This document shows positions 38,122-47,444 of a DNA stretch of 64,000 bases, in pieces. Position numbers and translations under genes: made by a program. The number at the start of each line of letters is the position of its first letter. Position 1 is the first letter of the stretch. Below the pieces are notes generated by a model that was given only the letters and a program-made list of their open reading frames with translations, did not search any database and was not told the origin of the DNA. The stretch comes from Clostridium sp. Cult1 (GTDB lineage Bacteria > Bacillota > Clostridia > Tissierellales > Tepidimicrobiaceae), in contig NZ_PPXW01000001.1 in the NCBI RefSeq assembly GCF_021655095.1, positions 434,546 through 498,545 of the forward strand, in the 5' to 3' direction.

Positions 38122-40080
38122 CTAACTCATGTTTAACATAAGTTCATAAAAATCCTTAGATTGAGATATATTTCCAACAATAGTTTTGGATTCTACTATT
38201 TCTTGAAGCAACTTATATAATAGCTTTAACCTTTCATTTTCTTTTACATTAAAAGCAAATAGTAGAATTATTTTTACTTTTTTCCCATCATGTACTATAG
38301 GATTTTTAAATACTCCAACTGCTACTACTGTCCTTTTAGACATAGATTTCATGGGATGAGGTATTGCTACCATACTTTCCAAAACAGTTGAAAATAGGTT
38401 TTCCCTTTCGATAACCGAAGAATAAAAGGATTCAATATCCTCTATATATCCTTGAATTTTTAGCATTTCAGTAAGTTTCAATATAGCCTTAAAAAAGTCA
38501 ATTTCCTCATCAAAATATTTAAATAACTCTTTTTTAAAAAACTCTTCTTTTATCCCATTTTCGCTTGTTTTTTCAGTTATCATCAGAGGATTACCTACAT
38601 AGTGTTTTATCCTATTCAAATCTTCTCCAGTAATCAACGGTTTTACTTGAACTATTGGTATATTGCTTTTTGTTGTTAATGGAATAGTTGAGATTATTAA
38701 ATCTACTTTTCCATACTCCCCTTCTAAAATATTGTTCAATTTATATACCGGAAAATATCCTAATATATTAACCCGTTCACCATAGTAAGATGCTATTTTA
38801 CTATTTACAAATTGAGCAGTCCCTAAACCTGATCCACAGATAATAGCAATATTTGTTTTATTATGGATTTTATCTAAAGCTACGGCGACATGCAAAGCTA
38901 TATAAGAAACTTCCGATTCGCTAATTATTACATTTAACTTTTCATTGATTATTGGAACTATAGTCATAGCAATTTCAAAGGCAAAGGGATAATTTGTCTT
39001 TATTTGATTTTTAAAGGGATTGTCCTCAAAATAGTCCGATTTTATTCTTTCAATCATAGGATTCAAATGAAGTATGAGATTTCTTTTAAAATTAACATTT
39101 CCAGTAAAATCAATATTAAATTTATTTTTAATCTCCTTTAAAAATTCATCTAGTATATCTTCTCCCCCTTCTTTCAAAACACAATCTTTTTTAGTGATAT
39201 TTAGCAGCCTTTTGGTATTAAAACTTTGTTGAAAATATTCAAGTTCTTTGATATTCAAAGAGATATTAAAATAACCTTCAATTTCTCCCTTTATAGCTTT
39301 TGCTATAGTTAAATCTAAATCTTTCCCTATTTCATCTTCTATGGTAAAACCTATTTTAATCCTTTTTATACTAATCAAAATATCTTTTACAAACAGACTT
39401 AAATCCTCATCTGTTAAAATATATCCATACTTATTTAATATATTTATTATAGTTTCATATAAAAATAATATATCCTTATTCAAATTTACATTATCATCAG
39501 CAAAAACATAATAGAGGCTTCTGCTTAGCATTAATTTTTCATTTTCCTTATCTCTTTTAAGTACATTTGAAATTAAAAACCTTTTTAATCTTTCATCTCC
39601 TTTCAATTTTAGCCCCTTTATTGGAGAAATTTCCAGCTTCAAGTTTGAAAATTCTTCTAAAAATTTGATTATATTTTTTACATCTAAATAAATAGTTGTC
39701 TTTGAAACGAATAGCATATCTGCAAAATCTTCCATGGAAATAAAATCCTTTGTAAAGGTTAACTTGAGCAATATAAAAGCAAATCTTTCTGATGGAGTGT
39801 TAGGAAATTTAGATAAAGTTGCTTCTTCTCTATAAATTTCTTTTGCCACCGACAATCCTGTATTTTTTTGTTCCTCTGGTATAAAATATCCTTCTTGTTT
39901 TGAAGAACATATCTTAATACCATAACCTTTAATTAATTCATTTAGGGATTTAATATCTGACCTAATAGTTCTAGAACTCACATCAAACATTTTAGCTAAC
40001 TCATTTCCCGATAATCCTACTAAAGAATTTAATAAACATATGAATATTTTTTTTTGCCTTCTATATGCCATTTTTATCAC
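38122..40080 (-). CDS. BglG/LicR-type PTS-regulated transcriptional activator
   Basis: The 652 residues are arranged as an HTH (SGNELAKMFDVSSRTIRSDI), a second HTH near residue 90 (SMEDFADMLFVSKTTIYLDV), and two PRD domains (about 190-400) with regulatory histidines. An EIIB-like domain (IAIICGSGLGTAQFVNSKIA, about 410-495) and a C-terminal EIIA domain (VAIPHPMKSMSKRTVVAV, about 510-650) complete it. Phosphorylation by the PTS switches such activators. The start is either GTG 40080 or ATG 40071; both have acceptable ribosome binding sites. It is the likely regulator of the PTS/GH1 operon, now separated from it by the insertion sequence. Confidence 0.92.
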   Translation of the reverse strand: MIKMAYRRQKKIFICLLNSLVGLSGNELAKMFDVSSRTIRSDIKSLNELIKGYGIKICSSKQEGYFIPEEQKNTGLSVAKEIYREEATLSKFPNTPSERFAFILLKLTFTKDFISMEDFADMLFVSKTTIYLDVKNIIKFLEEFSNLKLEISPIKGLKLKGDERLKRFLISNVLKRDKENEKLMLSRSLYYVFADDNVNLNKDILFLYETIINILNKYGYILTDEDLSLFVKDILISIKRIKIGFTIEDEIGKDLDLTIAKAIKGEIEGYFNISLNIKELEYFQQSFNTKRLLNITKKDCVLKEGGEDILDEFLKEIKNKFNIDFTGNVNFKRNLILHLNPMIERIKSDYFEDNPFKNQIKTNYPFAFEIAMTIVPIINEKLNVIISESEVSYIALHVAVALDKIHNKTNIAIICGSGLGTAQFVNSKIASYYGERVNILGYFPVYKLNNILEGEYGKVDLIISTIPLTTKSNIPIVQVKPLITGEDLNRIKHYVGNPLMITEKTSENGIKEEFFKKELFKYFDEEIDFFKAILKLTEMLKIQGYIEDIESFYSSVIERENLFSTVLESMVAIPHPMKSMSKRTVVAVGVFKNPIVHDGKKVKIILLFAFNVKENERLKLLYKLLQEIVESKTIVGNISQSKDFYELMLNMS

Positions 40081-40559
40081 CGGATCCTTAATTTATATTT
40101 TATATCTATTATTCAAATTATGCAATCAAATCAATTTCCTCCTTGTAGAGGAAACCTATATATTTACAATATCGTAAAATATTCTTAAATTTTTTGTTCC
40201 CTATACTTTTCTCGTGTATATTCTAATAGTTTCCAATTGAAGCTAAAAAAGAAACTAGAAAAATAATGATTTCTAGTTTCTTTTTTACATTAAATTCCTC
40301 GCTACCTCTGTCCTGCTTTGCTCCTAATTCTATGCCTGTCTGTTTATCTTCTAGGTTTATAGGATATTCTGCCGTTCTCAAAATAAAATCCATCATTCCA
40401 TGAATATCTTTTGTCTGTATATCTCTAAATGTAGTCATTACTATTCTATTTTAGATAGATACACCTATCTCTTTTAAATTTATAGGCAATGGATAATATT
40501 CTCTATGATCTGAAGATTAACAATAGCCAGCCGTAATAGATTGGCTAGTTTTATATCTT
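40081..40559. other. Region between the BglG-type regulator and the MBL pseudogene
   Basis: 479 bp. It holds the terminator at 40245-40286 and a poor 71-codon minus-strand frame (40223-40438) whose last third is encoded by that terminator. A decayed copy of the TAGCCA/TGGCTA hairpin lies at 40524-40547. No convincing gene is present. Confidence 0.55.
40245..40286. terminator. 17-bp-stem bidirectional terminator
   Basis: Arms 40245-40261 and 40270-40286 (A6-GAAACTAGAAA/TTTCTAGTTTC-T6) pair perfectly around an 8-base loop, with a T-run on both strands. It would stop transcripts from the polyol/AOR operon and the pseudogene from running into the regulator. Confidence 0.88.
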
Positions 40560-41143
40560 TTAATTATCCACAAATCGTCCCTGTTCTGGTTTGCTAATTT
40601 CATTAAAATCTTCTACTAACATATTCAAATGCTCCATTATTTCCTCTCCCTTCATGGGTTTACCATGACTTGGTAATACTAGGTTTAGTCCCAAATTTTT
40701 AAGACAATCAATTGAATCTTTAGATACTTTCCAATCCACAGTCAAATATGTCGGAAGACCGCTTATCTGTTCCTTCTAGGTCAATACGGATCACAAGGAT
40801 TCCTGTTTTGTTGTAGTAAAAGCATCCCCTGCTATTAAAATCCTATCTGATTCACGGAATAAAGAAATATGTCCCTCCGTATGTCCTGGAGTATGAATCC
40901 ATCTCCACCCGTCCATACCTGGTATACTGCCATCACTAGTGAGGGCTACAGCTCTAAAACCTATATCGATACTTGTATGGTGAGGAAATGTAGAAGACAT
41001 TTTTGCCACCATTCCCTCATCTACAGTAGGATCTCCCACTAAAAATGCATTTACAATGGTAAATTGTAAAATCAATATATCTGAAGCTATCTCCTGGGAA
41101 GAAGTGGTTGTTTAGACATTCCTTCTACTAATTTATTTCCCAT
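40560..41143 (-). pseudogene. Decayed paralogue of the MBL-fold hydrolase
   Basis: It aligns along its whole length with the intact gene at 30364-31194. There is a frameshift after [11 protein letters not shown], and an in-frame loss of 83 codons (from the equivalent of residue 38 to 120) that removes the THGHFDH zinc motif. Two nonsense codons follow after TTTKQESL (TGA for Trp, TAG for Gln), and then an intact C-terminal part. The deletion ends coincide with near-identical GTRGGRRATCC sequences that encode VGNP and VGDP in the intact gene. The leader hairpin and a degenerate downstream hairpin are also shared, so the duplication covered the whole transcription unit. Confidence 0.92.
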
Positions 41144-41241
41144 AACAAAACCTCCATTATGCAAATATTTTTCAAAATTAGTATTTGTATAATGGAGGCT
41201 TATATACTTAGGTTTTAATGAGGCTTTCTAATGTTTTACCT

Positions 41242-41433
41242 TTAGCCTCCGCCAATGAAACTATATATTTCTACATTGCTATCTTCGTCAAGTTCCATTT
41301 CATAATCTTCTTCAGAAATTTTTTTCCCGTTTACTTTTACTCTTACAATGTTTTTTGGTAGTCTTATAGCTTCAATTAATTCTGCTACAGTAGTTCCAGG
41401 TTCTATATCCTTATGCTTACCATTTATTAGCAC
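41242..41433 (-). CDS. ThiS/MoaD-like small sulfur-carrier protein
   Basis: The 63-residue ubiquitin-fold protein has the start LINGKHKDI, NIVRVKVNGKKI in the middle and a C-terminal Gly-Gly-Gly, the carrier tail that is adenylated and thiocarboxylated. It could act in pterin cofactor or thiamine synthesis. The position 26 bp after the aldehyde:ferredoxin oxidoreductase favours a role in its tungsto/molybdopterin (inference); small MoaD-like genes commonly accompany such enzymes. The start is a GTG with GAGGTGATATA before it. No thi genes are nearby. Confidence 0.88.
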   Translation of the reverse strand: MLINGKHKDIEPGTTVAELIEAIRLPKNIVRVKVNGKKISEEDYEMELDEDSNVEIYSFIGGG

Positions 41434-41458
41434 TATATCACCTCATGGTTAACTATCT

Positions 41459-43345
41459 TTAAAGTAACCAACCTAATGAAAGTTTTTTTAAAGTTCCTGT
41501 CGTAGGATTTCCTGTTTCTTGATCCCAACCAGCTATTTCATAATAGGTCTCTAATGATTTTTCAAACTTCTCTCTGTCCAAAGCTATTCCCTTAGATGGC
41601 CCTTCCTGAAATGGTTCAAATAACCTGTCTGGTAGGTAATCGTCTTTTTTATCAAACCCTGCTTGAGCATTGAAATATCTCATCATATTTATTCTTCTTT
41701 CTCCAATTAACATTAATTCGTGAATTGAAGTATCCCATCCTATAGCTACTTTTGCTAATTCTACCACATCTTTTGGTCCAAATAATTGCCAAGAAGGTCC
41801 CCATACAAATTGGCATAGACAAAGTATATCCATTAATGAAAAGAAGCATTGAGTATTAAATGCAAATCTTACTTTTTCATCGTCTAACTCCATGATATCA
41901 TCATAGCCTTTCCATACTCCTAGATTATTTAAGTTTCTTCTTTCCCAACTATCATTATCCATAGCTAGTACAGGATCGTGTTCTGCTGATTGATGGTCTG
42001 CACCAAAGGGATTTACTGCATATATAACTCCGACAGTAGGCTTCATCTCTGGCATATGTGCTGGAAGTTCTTGCCCTTTCACCGATATACTGTATTTATA
42101 TGATTCTTCCCCTATCATTTCAGCTGCTCTATAACTTCCTTCTGCTAATATATTTCCTATTCCTTCTCTTTTTGCTATCTTTTCAATTATTATAGGCATT
42201 ATTTTATCGTTTCCAAAACTCAATTCTAATCCATCAGTTTGGCTTTTATCTAATATACCTTGCTCAAAACATTCCATTGCAAATGCAATTGTAGCACCGG
42301 TAGATATAGTGTCTAAACCATACATATTACATAATTGATTACCAAGAGCTACTGTTTCAAGATTTGTTATCCCACAGTAGGAACCTAAAGCAGCACAGGT
42401 TTCATATTCTGGTCCTCCATATAGTGGTTCCACTTTTCCAGGTACTTCTACCACTCTTTTGCATCTTACAGCACAAGCATAACAGGTATCTCTTTTCGTT
42501 AAAATTGTTTCACTCATTGTTGTTCCTGTTATATTCTTAGCTCCTTCTGGAAACCATCCTGTTGTCCAGTTTTTAGTTGGTAAAAATCCTTCTTCACTAA
42601 ATCCTTCAAGATCTATATCTGTTCCGTGTTCTCCCATTCCTTGTACGCTTATATTGTTTTCAAGTCTTTCCTTAACACTTTCTGCTAAAGCTTTAAATCC
42701 TTCTTTATCCACTGGTTGTCTTCTTGTTGTTTTTTTAACCGCTATTGCTTTTAAGTTCTTCGATCCCATTACTGCTCCTGTTCCATTTCTACCATTAGCT
42801 CTATTACACATATTAATTATACAAGCATATTTAACCAGATTTTCTCCAGCTGGCCCTATTTGAGCTATATCGATTCTTTCCTCTCCTAATTCTTGTCTTA
42901 TTATCTCCTCTGCTTCTCCAGTTACCTTGCCCCATGCATTAGCTCCATCTTTTAATTCCACTTTTTCGCCATCTATATATAAATATACTGGTTTTTCTGC
43001 TTTACCTCTAATTACTATTCCATCCCATCCATTCCCTTTTAAATATGCTGGAAAAAAACCTCCTGCCTGACTATCTCCTACAGTATTAGTTAAAGGACTT
43101 TTGGTAGTGCTAGTCATTCTATTAGCACCACTAATTGGGAATCCTACCAATGGGGATACAGAAAGAACTAACATATTTTCAGGAGATAAAGGATCTACTT
43201 TTGGATCCATTTCATTTAGTAAAATATACAGCCCTAAAGAAGAACCTCCAGGATACAATCTGTATACTTCTCCCGGTATAACCTTCTTCTTTATTTCTCC
43301 ACTAGTTAAATCTATGTCAATTAGTTTTGCATCTGGAAATACCAT
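41459..43345 (-). CDS. aor: Aldehyde:ferredoxin oxidoreductase
   Basis: Tungsten (or molybdenum) bis-pterin enzyme that oxidises aldehydes to acids and reduces ferredoxin, in the cytoplasm. It has 628 residues, normal for the family. The N-terminal domain contains SGANRMTSTTKSPLTNTVG and a domain 2 cofactor segment NRANGRNGTGAVMGSKNLKA. The Fe-S cysteines are TCYACAVRCKRV plus a distal cysteine in LCLCQFVWG, and the pterin region includes NPFGADHQSAEHDP. AGGAGGTGATAAA precedes the ATG. It lies 79 bp after the class II aldolase in one long co-oriented run, so the aldolase-released aldehyde is a candidate substrate. Confidence 0.94.
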   Translation of the reverse strand: MVFPDAKLIDIDLTSGEIKKKVIPGEVYRLYPGGSSLGLYILLNEMDPKVDPLSPENMLVLSVSPLVGFPISGANRMTSTTKSPLTNTVGDSQAGGFFPAYLKGNGWDGIVIRGKAEKPVYLYIDGEKVELKDGANAWGKVTGEAEEIIRQELGEERIDIAQIGPAGENLVKYACIINMCNRANGRNGTGAVMGSKNLKAIAVKKTTRRQPVDKEGFKALAESVKERLENNISVQGMGEHGTDIDLEGFSEEGFLPTKNWTTGWFPEGAKNITGTTMSETILTKRDTCYACAVRCKRVVEVPGKVEPLYGGPEYETCAALGSYCGITNLETVALGNQLCNMYGLDTISTGATIAFAMECFEQGILDKSQTDGLELSFGNDKIMPIIIEKIAKREGIGNILAEGSYRAAEMIGEESYKYSISVKGQELPAHMPEMKPTVGVIYAVNPFGADHQSAEHDPVLAMDNDSWERRNLNNLGVWKGYDDIMELDDEKVRFAFNTQCFFSLMDILCLCQFVWGPSWQLFGPKDVVELAKVAIGWDTSIHELMLIGERRINMMRYFNAQAGFDKKDDYLPDRLFEPFQEGPSKGIALDREKFEKSLETYYEIAGWDQETGNPTTGTLKKLSLGWLL

Positions 43346-43424
43346 TTTATCACCTCCTGAATTTCTTTTTCTTATACATCCTTAAACTGCATATAATATC
43401 AGAATTTAATAGAATTATTTGAAA

Positions 43425-44075
43425 CTATATAGTATATTTATAACCTTCCAAGAATCCTTCATGCAATTTGTTAGCTTCCTCATCAGATATAGTAGTATAT
43501 TGACCCATACATTTTGCAATGAAATATACTTTTGCAGCATTTTCTACTACCATTGCATTGAAAAATGCGTCTTGCAATGACCTACCTATTGTCACAACAC
43601 CATGATTTTTCATTAATGCACCCGCTCTACCTTCCATAGCTTTTACAACTTCCTCACCAAGTTCAGTACTTCCTTCAGCTGCATATTTTGTATTTCTAAC
43701 ATTACCACCTAAAGCATTAGCTAATTCTCCTATTACTAAAGGTATCTCTCCATCTGCTACACCTATAGCTGTAGCATATGTTGAATGAGTGTGTATAATG
43801 CTCAATGCATCTTCTCTGTTTTTGTAAATATATAAATGCATGGGGGTTTCACTAGATGGACTTAATTTCCCGTCAACAACATTTCCTTCCATATCTATAA
43901 TAACAACATCTTCTTTCTTTAGTGTTGTATAGTCTACTCCACTTGGAGAAACTGCAACTAAATTAGATTCTTTATCTCTTATACTCAAGTTTCCCCATGA
44001 TAATGTAACTAGCCCCGTTTCCACTAATTTATTACCAATTTCTACTATCTGTTCACGTTCCTTTTCTAAAATCAT
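43425..44075 (-). CDS. Class II aldolase (L-fuculose-phosphate aldolase-like)
   Basis: The 216-residue zinc aldolase has LSWGNLSIRD at the N-terminus, VAVSPSGVDYTTL for phosphate binding and ETPMHLYIYKNREDALSIIHTHS for the Glu and zinc histidines. A third zinc His is in ALMKNHGVVTIG. The family splits ketose 1-phosphates (fuculose, ribulose, rhamnulose) into DHAP and a short aldehyde; some members are epimerases or decarboxylases. The sugar is not determined. It lies between the alcohol dehydrogenase and the aldehyde oxidoreductase. AAGGAGGAATTCATA precedes the ATG. Confidence 0.92.
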   Translation of the reverse strand: MILEKEREQIVEIGNKLVETGLVTLSWGNLSIRDKESNLVAVSPSGVDYTTLKKEDVVIIDMEGNVVDGKLSPSSETPMHLYIYKNREDALSIIHTHSTYATAIGVADGEIPLVIGELANALGGNVRNTKYAAEGSTELGEEVVKAMEGRAGALMKNHGVVTIGRSLQDAFFNAMVVENAAKVYFIAKCMGQYTTISDEEANKLHEGFLEGYKYTI

Positions 44076-44139
44076 TATGAATTCCTCCTTATAAGATCTG
44101 TTTATACTTCTATATATTGATCCAAATAATTAAACCATT

Positions 44140-45174
44140 CTAGCCCAATCTGATCTGAATCTTCATTACTTCTGCTTTAGTAGCTAAAACCATAGCCTCT
44201 CCTATATCCTCTAAAGGAAATTTCCTTGAAATATAATTGTCAACACTAATTGCCCCTTCTCTTATTAAATTCATTGCTTCATCACATTCTTTTCTACTAT
44301 AGGCATAAGAACCAATTACAACTATTTCATCATAGTGGATTCTGTTCCCATCCAATTCAACCATGTAATTTGTTTTAGGGAAACCTCCAAAAGCTACTAC
44401 TACTCCTTTTTTTCTGACTATTTCAACAGCTTGTCTTACAGCATCTACAGAAGGATTAGCAGAAATAACTCTATCTACTCCAAAAGGAAACATTTCCTTT
44501 ATCACTTGGACTAAATCTTCTTTACTTGAATCAACATACTTATCAAAGTTAAATTTCTCTGCAATCTTCAATCTATCCCTTGAAAAATCTGCAATTATTA
44601 CTTTTTCTGCCCCTGCATGTTTAGCTAATTCGCCATGTATACAACCAATAGGTCCTGCACCAATTACTACAACATTTTCACCTTTTTTTGGAGGCAACAA
44701 CTTTTGCGTATGGAGACAAGATGCAACAGGTTCAATTAATGAACCAGCATCAATGGGTATTTGAGAATCTAATTTCCTTACCCATCCCTTTTTTAAAATA
44801 ATTTCGGGTAATACTATTTTCTCAGCAAAAGCTCCTTGAAAATCTTTTCCTATTTCTAACTTGTTTTCACAGACATTCTCATAACCACTAGTACAATACC
44901 AACATTCTCCACAAGGAATATCTTGAGAAGCTATTACTAAATCACCTTCAGAAAAACCATCACAATTAGTTGCATCTATAACTCTAGCAACAAATTCATG
45001 CCCTAAGACAGTTCCTGTTTTTATGCTATCAGAACCATATCTATATGTTCTTATGTCTGAACCGCATATATTACAACATATTACTTGTAATAACAGATCA
45101 CCTTCTTTGTACTTAGGTTCGTCAACATCTTTCACTTCAATTTTATTCGGTCCATTCCATATTGCTGCTTTCAT
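44140..45174 (-). CDS. Zinc-dependent polyol/alcohol dehydrogenase
   Basis: Medium-chain dehydrogenase of 344 residues. Catalytic zinc ligands are in CNICGSDIRTYR and VLGHEFVARV. The structural zinc cysteines are in IPCGECWYCTSGYENVCENK, and the NAD-binding glycine motif is VVIGAGPIGCIHG. It resembles threonine, sorbitol and galactitol-1-phosphate dehydrogenases. Following a galactitol-type PTS, it most likely oxidises the imported polyol phosphate to a ketose phosphate (inference). AAAGGATGATTAATTAAA precedes the ATG. No neighbouring fragment suggests fusion or loss. Confidence 0.92.
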   Translation of the reverse strand: MKAAIWNGPNKIEVKDVDEPKYKEGDLLLQVICCNICGSDIRTYRYGSDSIKTGTVLGHEFVARVIDATNCDGFSEGDLVIASQDIPCGECWYCTSGYENVCENKLEIGKDFQGAFAEKIVLPEIILKKGWVRKLDSQIPIDAGSLIEPVASCLHTQKLLPPKKGENVVVIGAGPIGCIHGELAKHAGAEKVIIADFSRDRLKIAEKFNFDKYVDSSKEDLVQVIKEMFPFGVDRVISANPSVDAVRQAVEIVRKKGVVVAFGGFPKTNYMVELDGNRIHYDEIVVIGSYAYSRKECDEAMNLIREGAISVDNYISRKFPLEDIGEAMVLATKAEVMKIQIRLG

Positions 45175-45203
45175 TTTAATTAATCATCCTTTCAAACAAA
45201 ATT

Positions 45204-46478
45204 TTAAAAAATACCACCTATAAACATTGATACTTTATAAATAACCCATGTTATCCATTGGGATCCAATTGATAAACAGGTTGCCATGCTTGCCCCCTCT
45301 GGAAATTGAAAACCAACTTCTCTACCAAGTTGTGTCATAGCTGGCGCATAATCAGAAGCAATAAGAAGTATTGGTATCATAAATATTGTACCTATAAGCC
45401 ATCCTCTAAAAATATTTCCTTTCGACGGTACAACAGCCCATACAAGAAAGAATACAAGCCCACCTAATTCAGCTAATGGCAAAGTAATATTTCCTGGAAG
45501 TATAATAGCCAAAATCAATGTTGTTGGGATTAATAGTAAAGCAGTTGCAATTATTGAAGGATGTCCAACTACTGCTGCTGCATCAAGACCAATATTTATC
45601 TTCCTATCCTTAAATTTCTTCTGCATAAATTCTGATGCAGACTCTGAAATTGGTGTTAAACCTTCCATCAATACACCTATCATCTTAGGCAATAAATACA
45701 TAGCAGCTGCAGTCGAGATAGCAGTATTTAAAACAGATGTAGCATCAAGCCTTGCTATAAGCCCTAAAACTAAACCTATTAAAATACCTAATACAACAGG
45801 TTCCCCAAGTAAACCAAATTTTTTCTGAATACTTTCAGGAGACCAATCTATCTTATTTATCCCAGGTATTTTATCAATTAGTTTATTCAATGGTATCCCT
45901 ATTAAAGCCCAACCAGTTGATTCTATATGAGGAATTGATATTCCAGGTAAATTGAAAAATTCCTCTACATAGGGCTGTGTATAATCTGCTACTTTAAATA
46001 TAATTCCCATAGCAACACATGCACCTATAACTGCTAATACCATATTCCCCGTAAGCATATGAACTACTCCTCCAAGGAATAAAGCTTGCCAATAATTCCA
46101 AATATCTACATCTAATGTATCTGTCCATTTTAAAACAAGCATAATTATATTGGTAGCAAATACAGCAATTAATATTACTGGCACAATAACCCCACTGCCC
46201 CAAGCTATGGAAGCTGCAATAGGCCAACCAACATCTATTGCTGTTAGCTTAAAATTATATATGCTAACGATTTCATTTACAGCAGTCATTATGGAACCAG
46301 ATAGTAGATCTATTACCAAATTAATACCGATAAATGCAATTCCTACAATCAAACCACTTTTAAAAGCTCTACTGATCTTTTGTCCAAATACTAAACCTAA
46401 GATAGTAATTATGATAGGCATAAAAATTGGTGCTCCAGCATCCATTATAAAATTAATAATATTCATGAAAGTTGCCAT
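45204..46478 (-). CDS. PTS galactitol-family EIIC permease
   Basis: The 424-residue membrane protein has about ten TM segments. Its start MNIINFIMDAGAPIFMPIIITILG and the motifs VGWPIAASIAWGSGVIVP, HMLTGNMVLAVIGA and KIDWSPESIQKKFGLLGEP are typical of GatC. It imports and phosphorylates a hexitol or pentitol together with the IIA and IIB proteins encoded upstream. AAAGGAGTGTA precedes the ATG; the gap to the IIB gene is 3 bp. Confidence 0.94.
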   Translation of the reverse strand: MATFMNIINFIMDAGAPIFMPIIITILGLVFGQKISRAFKSGLIVGIAFIGINLVIDLLSGSIMTAVNEIVSIYNFKLTAIDVGWPIAASIAWGSGVIVPVILIAVFATNIIMLVLKWTDTLDVDIWNYWQALFLGGVVHMLTGNMVLAVIGACVAMGIIFKVADYTQPYVEEFFNLPGISIPHIESTGWALIGIPLNKLIDKIPGINKIDWSPESIQKKFGLLGEPVVLGILIGLVLGLIARLDATSVLNTAISTAAAMYLLPKMIGVLMEGLTPISESASEFMQKKFKDRKINIGLDAAAVVGHPSIIATALLLIPTTLILAIILPGNITLPLAELGGLVFFLVWAVVPSKGNIFRGWLIGTIFMIPILLIASDYAPAMTQLGREVGFQFPEGASMATCLSIGSQWITWVIYKVSMFIGGIF

Positions 46479-46481
46479 ACA

Positions 46482-46775
46482 TTACACTCCTTTATTGGTT
46501 TTTTTAAGATAGTCCATTATCTCTGACAACACCTTATCCTTTCCAATCTTTGTAATGAAAGGTAATCCGTTTATTATAGGTACACCATAGTCATCCTCAA
46601 GCACAGTAGTACTTACTATCAAATCAACATCACTTGCCCTTGAGTTAACTTCTAAAGGTGTACACCTATAAGTGGTTATACTTATTCCATTCCTTTTAGC
46701 TTCTTCTTGTATTTCTTTTTCCGCTATTGCAGAAGTAATGCCTCCTGTTCCACAAACCACTAAAACCTTCATCAT
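46482..46775 (-). CDS. PTS galactitol-family EIIB
   Basis: The 97-residue subunit has its phospho-Cys in VLVVCGTGGITSAIAEKEI and a following VDLIVSTTVLEDDYG strand. The start is ATG 46775 (MMKVLV) after AAAGGAGGG; the longer TTG at 46799 would include the ribosome binding site in the coding region. It lies 190 bp after the IIA gene; that spacer shows no terminator or gene. Confidence 0.92.
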   Translation of the reverse strand: MMKVLVVCGTGGITSAIAEKEIQEEAKRNGISITTYRCTPLEVNSRASDVDLIVSTTVLEDDYGVPIINGLPFITKIGKDKVLSEIMDYLKKTNKGV

Positions 46776-46965
46776 CTTTCTTCCCTCCTTTCCTATCAAG
46801 TCTTTTGTAATAAATGTAATACATATAAAAGCTATTTTCTTTTTCTAAAAGATATAATATTTAAGGAGACAATCATACCCATTAATAAAGAAAAAGCTTA
46901 ATGCCTAAACAATCAATTATTAGCTCAAATATATGGTTTTCATTAAAATATAATAGGCGCAGACA

Positions 46966-47442
46966 TTAATTTGGGCTAAAGGATTGGAATAATTTTCTTA
47001 ACCTTTCAACAGCCTCTTGTGCCTTAGAAGCTCTCTTAAGTTCCAACCAACCTTCAATATTATTAAATGAATCAATTAAGGATTGTAGCGTCTTTAATTG
47101 TTCATCAGGATTTTTCATAGCTATCATAATTACAAAATCAATATCTATCTCCACATTATTGTCGTCCATTCTAAAAAATTTAATTGGTTTATCTAAAACA
47201 GTTATACATAGACTCGACTTCCTAACATATTTTGCATCAGCATGAGGAATTGCAAACCCAACTTTCTCCATAGGAAGCCCAGTAGGGAAAACTTTTTCTC
47301 GCTCTATAACTTTTGCTGCAAAATCATCAGTAACATAATCATGTCTCATCAATAAATTTGCCATATCCTTTAAAAGTTCAAATTTATCATCAATCTCAGG
47401 ATTTAATAAGATACAATTTTCATCTAAATATTCTTTCAGCAT
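46966..47442 (-). CDS. PTS fructose/galactitol-type EIIA
   Basis: The 158-residue EIIA type 2 domain has its phosphorylated His in VGFAIPHADAKYV and the preceding REKVFPTGLPME motif, with LKTLQSLIDSF near the C-terminus. It is encoded between the DeoR regulator (2-bp gap) and the IIB gene. AAGGAGATGACTAAAA precedes the ATG. Confidence 0.93.
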   Translation of the reverse strand: MLKEYLDENCILLNPEIDDKFELLKDMANLLMRHDYVTDDFAAKVIEREKVFPTGLPMEKVGFAIPHADAKYVRKSSLCITVLDKPIKFFRMDDNNVEIDIDFVIMIAMKNPDEQLKTLQSLIDSFNNIEGWLELKRASKAQEAVERLRKLFQSFSPN

Positions 47443-47444
47443 TT

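Noticed and set aside
40223-40438. 71-codon minus-strand frame before the BglG-type regulator
   Set aside because: No ribosome binding site, no family resemblance, and its last ~15 codons are the A/T arms of a perfect terminator hairpin.
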